Shown here: positions 46,598 through 52,821 of the stretch, piece by piece
Numbering within the stretch: position 1 is the stretch's first letter
Layout of the letters: every line of letters begins with the position of its first letter
Virus record (IMG/VR): IMGVR_UViG_3300010397_000052
Location: 1 to 52,821 of that record
Strand: one strand, 5' to 3'
Origin: a virus
DNA: 52,821 bases
Made by a program: the position numbers and the translations under genes
Notes under the pieces: generated by a model
Database searches by the model: none
The model's input: only the letters and a program-made list of their open reading frames with translations
Told to the model about the DNA's origin: nothing

Positions 46598-47167
46598 TTA
46601 TCGGCGTCGATCCGGAGGCACAAAAGGCAAGCCAACAAATTTGAAAATGTCCTCCTCGCTATAGACTGGCCAATGCTGGCGCTCCCTGGAATTTACAAAC
46701 CCAGATCCATACGCCTCGAGGTTCCAGCCTTTCCTTTTGGCCAGGGTCGCAACCTTGATATTCAGCATTTTCGGGCCAGTCCTGATAAAGAGCGTCATAA
46801 ACCAGTTGCTCTCAGTCGTGAAAAAGAAATCGACGGGGATCCCGCTATTGGTGTGCACAGCCAGCTTATTTTTCTCTCCCCACATTTCGCTTCCGGACGA
46901 ATTACGCCGCCTCCAAAGCGTGCTCCATTGGATCATTCGATCGAGCTCCTTGGCGGTGTGATCAACGGCGGTTTTCTTGTCCCCGAACAGATCGTCATCG
47001 CGAAGCTCGATCTTAGGGATGATCACAAACTCGATATCGGAAACGAATCTCAAGCCGCGGCGCAGGGAGCCAGCAACCTTGAGGCGCATAGCGTGAGGCT
47101 GCAGCGCCGTGTAGAGCTCCTTTGCCACCTCGAGCGCTGTCTCGCGAGGGAACTTGCCTTTGCTCAT
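46598..47167 (-). CDS. PolX-like nucleotidyltransferase
   Basis: The 189-residue protein has the Pol-beta nucleotidyltransferase signature: GS (33-34) in VAGSLRRG, the metal pair D44 and E46 in SDIEF, and the third acidic residue D113 in GIPVDFFF. The region WFMTLFIRTGPKMLNIKVATLAKRKGW ... YGSGF parallels the thumb of bacterial PolX. It lacks the 8-kDa lyase, helix-hairpin-helix and PHP domains, so it is a minimal version. It may fill short gaps in repair or recombination; transfer to another substrate is not excluded. It overlaps the upstream gene by four bases. Confidence 0.8.
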   Translation of the reverse strand: MSKGKFPRETALEVAKELYTALQPHAMRLKVAGSLRRGLRFVSDIEFVIIPKIELRDDDLFGDKKTAVDHTAKELDRMIQWSTLWRRRNSSGSEMWGEKNKLAVHTNSGIPVDFFFTTESNWFMTLFIRTGPKMLNIKVATLAKRKGWNLEAYGSGFVNSRERQHWPVYSEEDIFKFVGLPFVPPDRRR

Positions 47168-47622
47168 GACTCAGTGCTTTCCGGCAATGCCTTGAAGCCT
47201 CCGGCTCTCATCGCCTCAAACAAAGTTTGTTTGCCGTCCCAAGCGTAGGGAAGGAAAACCTGCAGCGCCTCCGCCTGTTTCATTTCCACCATGGACACTT
47301 GCACGTCAATCCAGTCCTGTACCAGTTTCCAAGCTGTTCGCTCCGCCTGCTCGAAGAGCGTTTTCTTGGCTGCCTCTCGAGGCTGCCGGTGCGTCGCGCA
47401 GTAGTGCCGCCAGAGCGCCTCATAACAGGCGTGCACATTGGCCGGGAGCCGAATCGGGATCGATCGCTTGCCGTCCGGAATGTTGAATATAATGGAAATG
47501 ATCGAGGAGTTTGGACCGTAGGTTTTAGTTATGTGCGTCGCGCCAATGGCCGCGAGCTTCCACTCGATCCGGCTGATCGTTGTCTCTTTGGCGATCCCTG
47601 AGGTGTAATTTTTGATGTTCAC
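47164..47622 (-). CDS. Phage protein between nucleotidyltransferase and DHH genes
   Basis: The 152-residue protein from GTG 47622 (GTGA overlap with the DHH gene) starts with TSGIAKETTISRIEWKLAAIGATHITKTYG, then IISIIFNIPDGKRSIPIRLPANV, a strand-rich region, and a helical C-terminus (RTAWKLVQDWIDVQVSMVEM, FLPYAWDGKQTLFEAM). I recognise the overall layout from metagenomic phages and bacteria but not a function. A nucleic-acid role is suggested by its neighbours. Confidence 0.65.
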   Translation of the reverse strand: MNIKNYTSGIAKETTISRIEWKLAAIGATHITKTYGPNSSIISIIFNIPDGKRSIPIRLPANVHACYEALWRHYCATHRQPREAAKKTLFEQAERTAWKLVQDWIDVQVSMVEMKQAEALQVFLPYAWDGKQTLFEAMRAGGFKALPESTES

Positions 47623-48551
47623 AGCGGGAAGGGCAAAGTTTTGCAGGTGAAACCGCACGCGCCTTTGTGCCCTCCGCCTCCGTGCTTGGCGGCAATCTTC
47701 GAAAGATCCAGATCGGTTTTGTGCTTGGCGTGATAGAGGCTCACATTCCATTGCCGGCCGTCCCAACAAAAGCCCATGAGGGCATCATGGCCAGTTGCCT
47801 CAATATCGCGGCTCGCGAAAAACATCGAATTGAAGCGCGCAGAATTGATGCACAGGAAATTGAGCTCCTCCCATTTCATCAGAAAGCTCCTGGCCCTGCA
47901 GGTGTCAGCATCGACCTGTTTAGCGTAGCGCTGGGCCAAGTCTCCGCCAAAGAGCATGTTCTTGAGGATCCGCTCATCGTTGGCGAAAAGCGCGTGATAC
48001 GTGCTGAGCCCAATCTCCCCGCACTTGAGCGCATACTGGAAAGTTTCGGCCGCGGGATTGCGCTTATCCCAAATGTCGTACTCGCCAGCCAGTTGCACAG
48101 CCAGGGGCTCTTTTACCAGTCGATCAATAAACTCCTGCTTTTTGGGCAATCCTCCGCCGATGTTCCGGATGCTGTAGTTGAGAAACCATTGCCAAGCCAA
48201 CCGGCACGCGGCAACTCCGTCGATCCGATAGCCAGGGATGCCCGTTGGGTGTGAGGCGATCGACGTCGCATGATGATCGATCCAAATGAACCTTTCCCAA
48301 TTAAATCCCGGCAGATCGGAGGCATCGAAGCCAAAAGTCTTATCCAATGGGAGATCCATCACGTAAACCCGATCTGAGTCAACGATCTGCGAAAGAGTTA
48401 GAAACTCATTTGGAAAGTCCCATCCGATAAACTCAACCTCAGGCGGAGGCGAGCCAGGGCTATAGCGATCGATGAGCAGGAAATGCCGTGCGATCTCGCG
48501 GCAGAAAATGCCATCAGCGTCTGCGGAGTGGTGAATTACGGTGATCTTCAT
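47619..48551 (-). CDS. DHH-family phosphoesterase
   Basis: The 310-residue protein carries the DHH superfamily motifs: HHSADADGIF with D11 and D13, an aspartate strand (YVMDLPL), the DHH triad (92-94, in WIDHHATS), and a DHHA1-type end (KHGGGGHKGACGF). Relatives include RecJ, NrnA-type oligoribonuclease/pAp phosphatases and c-di-AMP phosphodiesterases. It needs Mn2+ or Mg2+. A role in nucleic-acid end processing or in degrading host signalling nucleotides is possible. ATG 48551 is chosen because the conserved strand starts at once; the 24 extra residues from 48623 overlap the repressor gene. Confidence 0.85.
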   Translation of the reverse strand: MKITVIHHSADADGIFCREIARHFLLIDRYSPGSPPPEVEFIGWDFPNEFLTLSQIVDSDRVYVMDLPLDKTFGFDASDLPGFNWERFIWIDHHATSIASHPTGIPGYRIDGVAACRLAWQWFLNYSIRNIGGGLPKKQEFIDRLVKEPLAVQLAGEYDIWDKRNPAAETFQYALKCGEIGLSTYHALFANDERILKNMLFGGDLAQRYAKQVDADTCRARSFLMKWEELNFLCINSARFNSMFFASRDIEATGHDALMGFCWDGRQWNVSLYHAKHKTDLDLSKIAAKHGGGGHKGACGFTCKTLPFPL

Positions 48552-48702
48552 TGGGTTGTAGTGATTGCTCGAGCCGGATAACGATTTCTGCCGGGAGCGT
48601 TCTTTTGTTGCGCTTAGCTTCATCCTCTAACCGGTTGGCCAACTCGATCGGGAGTCTCGGGAAGTAGAAGCCGCTTTTAAGTTTCTTGTTGCGAGTTGCC
48701 AT
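48514..48702 (-). CDS. Arc-like ribbon-helix-helix repressor
   Basis: The 62-residue protein has the ribbon-helix-helix layout: a strand (GFYFPRLP), then helix A (IELANRLEDEAKRNKRT) and helix B (LPAEIVIRLEQSL). Arc and Mnt have this size and shape, and bind operators as dimers. ATG 48702 is chosen; ATG 48711 adds three residues. It is the first gene of the leftward block, divergent from the terminase gene, so it probably regulates one or both. It overlaps the DHH gene at its 3' end. Confidence 0.78.
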   Translation of the reverse strand: MATRNKKLKSGFYFPRLPIELANRLEDEAKRNKRTLPAEIVIRLEQSLQPNEDHRNSPLRRR

Positions 48703-48751
48703 GGCGCGCATACTACAAAGCCGTAGCTATACCGCAATAAGATAATTCAAC
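48703..48751. promoter_or_regulatory. Divergent promoter/operator between repressor and terminase
   Basis: The short region between divergent genes has a dyad CTAC (48713-48716) - 6 bases - GTAG (48723-48726), and a TAGCTA palindrome. On the minus strand TTGCGG and TAGTAT are spaced 16 bases, a weak promoter pair that would begin the repressor transcript very close to its ATG. On the plus strand TAAGAT lies shortly before the terminase ATG. The dyad is a candidate operator for the Arc-like protein. Confidence 0.35.
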
Positions 48752-50551
48752 ATGATTAAATACGGGCTTTCCTGGCCAGATAACTACACAGCCGTAAACG
48801 TGGAAATCGATATGATCCGCGCTGGCGGCAAGATTGAGCGCGGCGGCAAGAGCTACGGCGAGGGGCTCTTTCATCATTACCGGTGCATGTTCAATCTGCT
48901 CTGGCCGGAGGATGATCATCACCGTTGGAGTGATCTCTGCCTCAAGCGCAAGACCGAGCATGAGATCGTGATCATGATGGGCAGCGGCGACTCCAATAAA
49001 ACCTACATCAGTTCCAAATACGTCCTCTGCAATTGGTGGGTTCTTCCATTCAATACCCTCTGGATCATTTCGAGCACAGAGTTGCGCGGCGCAGAGCTCC
49101 GGAATTGGGGCGCAATCAAAGGGCTTTTCAATCGTGCTCGAGAGCGGTTCCCATGGCTGCCGGGAGTGGTCCTCGAGTCAAAGACGTGCATAACTCCCGA
49201 CGTCATCTCAGAGGGTGGCGTTGCTGGGCGGCTCCTCACCAAAGGGATCATCTTTGTCCCCTGCAAAAAGGGCGGCCAATGGGTGGGCATGGGCGCTTAT
49301 GCCGGCGTGAAACCGCCCAAGGGCGGCCGCCTGGGCCATTTCGGGGATGAGGTGAGCTTCATGCATCCCAATTTCCTCAATGCTTACGCGAATTGGTACG
49401 GGAAAAACTTTGAGGCGATTTTGGACGGCAACCCTACGGACCTTGACGATCCGTTGTGCACGGCCGCAAAACCGATCGGCGGCTGGGAGGCGTGGAAAGA
49501 CAACGGCAAAACGCAGGAATGGTTAAGCACCTTTTACAATGCTTGGGTGATCGCTTTGGATGGGCGCGACTCACCCAACATGGATCAACCCAAGAACCTG
49601 CCGCCTCGCTACCCCTATCTCATTCACTGGAAAAAGCATGAGGCAGTCCTCCGGCTCCATGGTCCGGACCATCCCCTTTACTGGCAGCAATGCGTAGGCA
49701 AGCCGCTCCCCGGCACGGAGAAATTCAGAATCATCCCGCACTCCCTGCCAGAGACAAGCGGCGCGTACGATCAGGTTGTATGGGAAGGATCGGACATAAC
49801 CGATATTGTCTCGCTGGATGCCGCTTACGGTGGCGAGGGTGGCGATCGCTGTATTCTCACGCACTTGCGTTTCGGCCGCGATATCGAGGGGCGCGACGTG
49901 ATCGAGGTGAAAGCTCAGCCAACCGTCCCCGTCGCAGTTCAGACCGGAGGCGATCGAGTTGAAAAGCAGATCGCCAAATTCTGTAGATCCTATTGCGAGG
50001 GTTACAAGATCCCTCCCTCGAGCTTCTACTTCGACGGCCGGTCAACCCTGGCAGTTACCTTTGCTCAGGTGTGGTCTGCGGAAGTCAATGTGGTGGACTT
50101 CGGAGGGCCAGCCACCAAGCGGCCGGTTTCGCAGGATGAATTTGTTATCGACAAGGACACAGGCGAAAAGCGGCTCAAACGCTGCGATGAGCATTACTCC
50201 AAATTCGTTACGGAGCTTTGGTTTTCCATCTACTACCTGATGATCGGCCGGCAGATTCGCAACCTGCCAAAGGATTGCGCCACGGAGCTCCGGAGGCGGA
50301 TCTGGCGTTTGGTTTCCAAGAGCCGAATTGAGGCAGAGACAAAGAAGGAAATGAAAGAGCGCCTCACGGAGAGCCCTGATATGGCTGATTCGCTGGTGAC
50401 GGGTGTTGAGGGAGCGAGGCGGCAAGGTTTCCTGATCGCAATCCTCAAAGATGTAACGGCGCAAAAGCAGGAGGATGACGATTGGCTCGAACAAGAACTT
50501 GCTAAGCATCGGGAATTTATGCAAAAGACAGAGCTTAAGTCGCGAAAATGA
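48752..50551 (+). CDS. terL: Terminase large subunit
   Basis: The 599-residue protein shows the two-domain terminase motor. The Walker A loop is GSGDSNKT (77-84), with Asn in place of the usual Gly before Lys. Walker B ends with D199-E200 (GHFGDEVS). A coupling-type segment GNPTD follows. The RNaseH-like nuclease has D356 (VSLDAAYGGEGGD), D428 (YFDGRS) and D543/D546 (SPDMAD). It packages DNA through the portal and cuts it. No small subunit is recognised nearby. It starts the rightward late and modification block, and its stop overlaps the next ATG (ATGA). Confidence 0.9.
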   Translation: MIKYGLSWPDNYTAVNVEIDMIRAGGKIERGGKSYGEGLFHHYRCMFNLLWPEDDHHRWSDLCLKRKTEHEIVIMMGSGDSNKTYISSKYVLCNWWVLPFNTLWIISSTELRGAELRNWGAIKGLFNRARERFPWLPGVVLESKTCITPDVISEGGVAGRLLTKGIIFVPCKKGGQWVGMGAYAGVKPPKGGRLGHFGDEVSFMHPNFLNAYANWYGKNFEAILDGNPTDLDDPLCTAAKPIGGWEAWKDNGKTQEWLSTFYNAWVIALDGRDSPNMDQPKNLPPRYPYLIHWKKHEAVLRLHGPDHPLYWQQCVGKPLPGTEKFRIIPHSLPETSGAYDQVVWEGSDITDIVSLDAAYGGEGGDRCILTHLRFGRDIEGRDVIEVKAQPTVPVAVQTGGDRVEKQIAKFCRSYCEGYKIPPSSFYFDGRSTLAVTFAQVWSAEVNVVDFGGPATKRPVSQDEFVIDKDTGEKRLKRCDEHYSKFVTELWFSIYYLMIGRQIRNLPKDCATELRRRIWRLVSKSRIEAETKKEMKERLTESPDMADSLVTGVEGARRQGFLIAILKDVTAQKQEDDDWLEQELAKHREFMQKTELKSRK

Positions 50552-50730
50552 AATCACTCCCGCTCCCAAACTCAGTCCTCCCGGCAAAGCTTTACGTGAT
50601 TTTAGACGGCTCCGGTAAAGTCGTGGATGAGGTAACCGCGAGCAACTCCTGGCAGGCGCTTCAGACAGCCAGTGAGCGCGCCAAGGATCCAACCAAGTGC
50701 CGCACTGCAATCCTCAAACCCAAGCCCTAA
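50548..50730 (+). CDS. Small hypothetical protein
   Basis: The 60-residue protein reads LPAKLYVILDGSGKVVDEVTASNSWQALQTASERA: two strands followed by a helix. The ATG overlaps the terminase stop (ATGA). I do not recognise it. The next gene starts three bases after its stop. Confidence 0.6.
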   Translation: MKSLPLPNSVLPAKLYVILDGSGKVVDEVTASNSWQALQTASERAKDPTKCRTAILKPKP

Positions 50731-50733
50731 GTT

Positions 50734-51039
50734 ATGGATCAACCTTTCTCTCGTAGCACGTTTCCAAATGGCGGCTGGCAATTCCTGCAGCCTCAAACCA
50801 TGTGGAAAGCTCCGACTCCGATCGCGAGCACCTTTACGCAGACTGTAGAGCTCATTATCAAGCATCGGATGAAAAATCCGGCGATCGTCGCGCAGCACGG
50901 GCTCTCCCTGGATCCGGTTGCAGTGGGCAACGAGCTCGAGGCTTACAATCTCCAGCGCCTGGGGCTGCAGTTACCTCCGGCGAGCCCATCGGCCGGACAA
51001 GTTGTCGTGCCTCTGGCAACCTCCTGCTGCGGTCACTGA
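50734..51039 (+). CDS. Small virion-region protein, first of a tandem pair
   Basis: The 101-residue protein shares its N-terminal two thirds with the next gene: FPNGGWQFLQ, a W-x-A-P string, I-I-x-H-R-x-x-N-P-A, and LDP-x-x-VGNELE. It lacks the Cys-rich C-terminal domain of the paralogue and ends with a short CCGH. The pair arose by duplication. The fold is not recognised. It lies between terminase and the glycosyltransferase-like genes. Confidence 0.68.
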   Translation: MDQPFSRSTFPNGGWQFLQPQTMWKAPTPIASTFTQTVELIIKHRMKNPAIVAQHGLSLDPVAVGNELEAYNLQRLGLQLPPASPSAGQVVVPLATSCCGH

Positions 51040-51042
51040 TTT

Positions 51043-51720
51043 ATGCAGACATTTAATCGATCAGTTTTCCCAAATGGCGGCTGGCAATTTTACCAGAGCC
51101 AAAGCAAATGGAGTGCGCCCAATCCCAAGGGCAATACTTTCGATCGGCAGGTGGCAGAGATTATCGAGCATCGGAAAAGAAATCCCGCGATGCTGATTCA
51201 GCACAAGCTTTCCATCGATCCGGCCGTAGTGGGCAACGAGCTCGAGAGCTTCAACCGTGCGCGCCTGGGCATCCCGGCGATCCAGCCAGCGCGCCAGGAG
51301 ATCCCCCCTCCGGAAAGCTCCCCGCTTCTTTCGGTACCGGTACGCGACGCGATTTCAGCCGTGAAAAAGATTGCGGCCGGAGCGGCGCTGCTCATGGAAT
51401 GGGAAGAGAGCGGCTTGCCTCCAGAGCCTGCAGCGGTTTCAGAATCCAGGGCGGCAATCTGCGCCGTCTGTCCCAAGAACGAAAAGGGCAAGAGCCTCAC
51501 GGAGCTCTTCACGGTCCCGGCCGCAAACCGGATCAAAGAGAAACTGAAGCGCTTGCATGAAATGGATCTCAAAACCTCGAAGGACGCGGAGCTAAACGTC
51601 TGCAGCGCCTGCCTTTGTCCCCTCAAGCTCAAGGTGCATACCCCTATGAGCCTGATCCAGAAACGTCTCAAACCGGAACAGCGCGCAGAGCTCGATCCCA
51701 AATGCTGGATCCTGGCGTGA
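51043..51720 (+). CDS. Zinc-like Cys protein, second of a tandem pair
   Basis: The 225-residue protein starts with the domain shared with the gene before it (FPNGGWQFYQ ... VGNELESFN). After a Pro linker it continues with a helical segment and a Cys domain: ICAVCPKNEKG, LFTVPAANRIKEKL, VCSACLCPLKLKVHTP, DPKCWIL. I associate this Cys domain with phage genes that stand beside glycosyltransferase-like genes; function unknown. At least six cysteines could bind zinc or an Fe-S cluster. The stop overlaps a GTG (51717) that starts the next gene. Confidence 0.72.
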   Translation: MQTFNRSVFPNGGWQFYQSQSKWSAPNPKGNTFDRQVAEIIEHRKRNPAMLIQHKLSIDPAVVGNELESFNRARLGIPAIQPARQEIPPPESSPLLSVPVRDAISAVKKIAAGAALLMEWEESGLPPEPAAVSESRAAICAVCPKNEKGKSLTELFTVPAANRIKEKLKRLHEMDLKTSKDAELNVCSACLCPLKLKVHTPMSLIQKRLKPEQRAELDPKCWILA

Positions 51721-52421
51721 TCCATGTTGTTTATATCGCGGTTTCTGGCGGCCCTCTCACTCACGATTACTGCGCTCGCTTCGTTGGGAGTTACCTCGCC
51801 AACCCTCCCGGCGCGACTAACCGCGTAATTGTGGTCTGCAACGGCGGCGCGCTCCCGCTCGAAACGCAGATGCTTTTCCTCCCGCTCAACGCCACCTTTC
51901 TCCTCCGCAGCAACGATCCGTCCTGGGATATCGGCGGTTACATGGACGCGGCGCTGCAGTTTCAGGGAAAGTTTCTCTTTTGCTGCGGCGAGACGGTTTA
52001 TTTTCACCGCGAGGGCTGGCTTGCCAGGATGGCTGAGGCTTGGGAGAAATACGGCAACGGTATGTATGGCTCTTTCTCGAGCAACCTTGTCCGGACGCAC
52101 CTCAACACAACAGCGTTTGCCTGTGATTCCGCCTCGCTCCTGAGCTACCCGCGGCCGATGAGTCGCGCTGATCGCTACAATTTCGAGCACGGCTCAGACG
52201 CGCTCTGGCGTCGACTTCATCAGCACGGCAAACCGGTTAAGCTGGTAACGTGGAACGGAGTTTGGGAGCCGGTTCACTGGCGCTTGCCCATGGATATCAT
52301 GTGGCGCGGCAATCAGAGTAACTGCCTGAGCTTCTGCTCGCATACTGATCGCTATCGCGCAGCCACTCCGGTGATTCAACGTCAATGGTCTGCCTGGGCT
52401 GATGGTCCTTACCGCTTATGA
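51717..52421 (+). CDS. Glycosyltransferase-like protein
   Basis: The 234-residue protein from GTG 51717 (GTGA overlap; ATG 51702 is an alternative) is a tandem paralogue of the next gene. Both have a first strand, a F-[VI]-x-x-Y-x-x-NP-x-G stretch, an NGG turn and a D-[IL]-G-[GA]-[YF] motif (WDIGGY, about 70-75). Then follow [LF]-F-[LC]-x-G, a W-L-x-RM-A-E helix and a YG segment. These features resemble small GT-A-type sugar transferases. Acceptor and donor are unknown, and no DXD is obvious. The stop overlaps the next ATG (ATGA). Confidence 0.72.
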   Translation: MIHVVYIAVSGGPLTHDYCARFVGSYLANPPGATNRVIVVCNGGALPLETQMLFLPLNATFLLRSNDPSWDIGGYMDAALQFQGKFLFCCGETVYFHREGWLARMAEAWEKYGNGMYGSFSSNLVRTHLNTTAFACDSASLLSYPRPMSRADRYNFEHGSDALWRRLHQHGKPVKLVTWNGVWEPVHWRLPMDIMWRGNQSNCLSFCSHTDRYRAATPVIQRQWSAWADGPYRL

Positions 52422-52821
52422 GAATCGCAGTCGTTTACATTTTCCCAGTTTTCGAGGGGGCGTTTTTCGATAACGCCTGCCGGTTCATCGCCACTTACAA
52501 CGAGAATCCAGCCGGGATGGAGCACCAGCTTATTTTTGTTTCCAACGGCGGCAAGCCAACCCTCGAAATGCGCGGCTTGGCGGAATCCTGCGCGCATCCG
52601 GTTGAATGGTTCGAGCACGATAACAGCGGCCACGATTTAGGCGCTTTCCAAGCGGCCGCTCGAGCGATCCCCTGTGATATGATGCTTTTTTTGGGAAGCA
52701 GCGCGTACCTGCGCCGGCCGCAGTGGCTCTCGAGGATGGCTGAGGTATTTCACAAATACGGGAGCGCGGCGATCTACGGCAGCACGGCCAACTGCGGCGA
52801 TGCCAGAGTGAATGTCTTTCC
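52418..52821 (+). CDS. Glycosyltransferase-like protein, 5' part (continues at 1-403)
   Basis: ATG 52418 overlaps the stop of the previous gene. The frame runs to the window end and continues in frame at position 1, for a total of 227 residues. This part holds the first strand (RIAVVYIFPVF), the NGG turn (42-44 region) and HDLGAF (72-77). See the entry at 1-403 for the C-terminal part. The gene is intact on the closed circle. Confidence 0.78.
   Translation, partial: MRIAVVYIFPVFEGAFFDNACRFIATYNENPAGMEHQLIFVSNGGKPTLEMRGLAESCAHPVEWFEHDNSGHDLGAFQAAARAIPCDMMLFLGSSAYLRRPQWLSRMAEVFHKYGSAAIYGSTANCGDARVNVF
52699..52821. repeat. Terminal direct repeat, right copy
   Basis: The last 123 bases equal the first 123 bases of the window. 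They lie inside one gene that stays in frame across the join, which argues for an assembly overlap of a circular or circularly permuted molecule. Confidence 0.97.

Noticed and set aside
1-52821. tRNA genes, integrase and attachment sites
   Set aside because: I looked for tRNA-like arms and for tyrosine or serine recombinase motifs and saw none; a temperate lifestyle is not supported.

Overview
This window is a complete or nearly complete genome of a tailed, double-stranded DNA phage. The first 123 bases recur exactly as the last 123 bases, so the contig closes on itself into a unit of about 52,698 bp, and one gene runs across the junction. The head genes (large terminase, portal, a scaffold-like protein, major capsid candidate) are followed by large fibre-like, neck-like and internal-virion-like proteins. 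I see no tape measure, sheath, tube or tail-assembly chaperone, so the virion is most likely podovirus-like. No integrase, transposase, tRNA, rRNA or CRISPR was found. The host cannot be named. The DNA is GC-rich and most starts lack a clear Shine-Dalgarno sequence; the capsid gene has an A/T-rich leader instead. Start-stop overlaps (ATGA or GTGA) are very common and decide many of the starts given here.

Layout on the closed circle. (1) 48.75 kb through the junction to 4.5 kb, plus strand: large terminase, a few small genes, then a surface-chemistry cassette of three glycosyltransferase-like genes with an HNH gene between them, a radical SAM enzyme, an O-methyltransferase-like protein and a sugar C-methyltransferase-like protein. 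(2) 4.5-29.99 kb, plus strand: portal, scaffold candidate, a GroES-like co-chaperonin directly before the major capsid gene, a Cys-module protein and a repeat-built fibre, a minus-strand HNH gene, a cluster of small membrane proteins and a lipoprotein that looks like a lysis region, tail or neck proteins, and a 2167-residue internal virion-type protein. (3) 29.94-38.09 kb, minus strand: early genes, including an ASCH-like protein, an HTH protein, a DnaC-like helicase loader, RusA, a RecB/Cas4-like exonuclease and a single-strand-annealing-type protein with an SSB-like acidic tip. (4) 38.2-43.85 kb, plus strand: small, often zinc-binding proteins and a replisome-organiser-like HTH protein behind a structured 428-bp gap that is the best candidate origin. 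(5) 43.84-48.71 kb, mostly minus strand: coiled-coil and zinc proteins, a lipoprotein with an Fn3-like domain, a small PolX-like nucleotidyltransferase, a DHH phosphoesterase and an Arc-like repressor facing the terminase.

The phage encodes recombination functions and a helicase loader but no recognisable polymerase, primase or helicase, so it probably borrows the host replisome. I also recognised no endolysin. The most unusual parts are the glycan-type cassette inside the head region, the co-chaperonin beside the capsid gene, the Cys-pair module family in structural proteins, the portal start codon lying in the bulge of a hairpin, and the structured gap near 41 kb where strand composition flips.
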